NCBI GenBank assembly: GCA_030668065.1
Contig: DAOUUS010000122.1
Coordinates: 1 to 5,432 of the forward strand
Direction of reading: 5' to 3'
DNA: 5,432 nt
DNA from: Candidatus Methanophagales archaeon
GTDB lineage: Archaea; Halobacteriota; Syntropharchaeia; Alkanophagales; Methanospirareceae
Shown: in pieces, positions 5,251 through 5,432 of the stretch
Numbering within the stretch: the first letter of the stretch is position 1
Layout: every line of letters begins with the position of its first letter
Made by a program: the position numbers and the translations under genes
Notes under the pieces: model-generated
Seen by the model: only the letters and a program-made list of their open reading frames with translations
Database searches by the model: none
What the model was told of the DNA's origin: nothing

Positions 5251-5299
5251 AACATCAGACTATAATAGTAGGATTAACGTCTTAGTCACGGCCTATTAG

Positions 5300-5308
5300 A
5301 AAGGAGAT
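5300..5308 (+). promoter_or_regulatory. ribosome binding site of the right-edge gene
   Basis: AAAGGAGAT is a strong Shine-Dalgarno sequence about 10 nt before the ATG at 5319. Together with the upstream promoter module it supports a real gene start, although only 38 codons are visible. Confidence 0.7.
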
Positions 5309-5318
5309 CGAGATAATA

Positions 5319-5432
5319 ATGTCAGGAAATGAACATGAATATTGGGGTAAACTTGCCAGGACGTTTCATGGCGATGCACTTTTACTGGTGAACCTGCTCC
5401 ACATTGTAGAGCGCCCAATTGCAGTGCTAAAG
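5319..5432 (+). CDS. start of an unrecognised gene, 3' truncated by the window edge
   Basis: The ATG at 5319 opens a frame that stays open to the last base (38 codons). The peptide begins MSGNEHEYWGKLARTFHG and continues with a more hydrophobic stretch, DALLLVNLLHIVERPIAVLK. No family can be named from this. There is no classic signal peptide. The helix around residues 19-31 could be a buried helix or the start of a membrane or regulatory domain. Reality as a gene rests on the strong ribosome binding site and on a promoter that nearly duplicates that of the FmdE-like gene. It is therefore a probable member of the same regulon as the flavodoxin and FmdE-like genes. Confidence 0.65.
   Translation, partial: MSGNEHEYWGKLARTFHGDALLLVNLLHIVERPIAVLK

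Overview
The window most likely comes from an archaeon, probably a methanogen-related or ANME-type euryarchaeote. The evidence is a UPF0282-type metallo-beta-lactamase-fold protein (as I recall, an archaeal family), a protein resembling the FmdE family, and A/T-rich TATA-like elements at archaeal distances from start codons. Several genes also have good Shine-Dalgarno sequences. This assignment comes from reading alone; no search was run.

Layout. A partial gene at the left edge (2-256, +) is the C-terminus of a UPF0282-like metallo-hydrolase. It converges on a two-gene minus-strand unit: a Desulfovibrio-type flavodoxin (897-1340) followed downstream by a DUF2023 protein (444-845). A 312-bp divergent intergenic region (1341-1652) separates the flavodoxin from a plus-strand run. 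That run is an FmdE-like protein without the usual metal-ligand motifs (1653-2300), an overlapping FeoC-like winged-helix protein with four evenly spaced cysteines (2284-2553), and a four-helix small membrane protein (2614-2955). Next comes a PadR-family repressor (3036-3329) that overlaps an MFS transporter (3326-4534), followed 12 nt later by a UPF0016/GDT1-type cation transporter (4547-5104). A new gene begins at 5319 and runs off the right edge.

The most notable content is regulatory. Three promoters share one architecture: the flavodoxin (-), the FmdE-like gene (+) and the right-edge gene (+). In each, a TATA-like element is flanked by TTTAGGG upstream and ACCTAA(C/T) downstream, with dyads of the form CC(T/G)AA-N5-TTAGG just upstream. 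In the flavodoxin/FmdE-like intergenic region these dyads recur about every 29 bp from about 1390 to about 1595. This looks like a multi-site operator array for a regulator not encoded here. Flavodoxin is classically induced when iron is scarce, and a FeoC-like protein lies on the other side of the array, so a metal (iron) regulon is the natural hypothesis. The TTAGG/CCTAA pentamers recall those in DtxR/IdeR boxes, but the arrangement differs, so the regulator's identity is inference.

The PadR-MFS(-UPF0016) unit appears to be controlled separately, by a perfect palindrome next to the PadR start codon.
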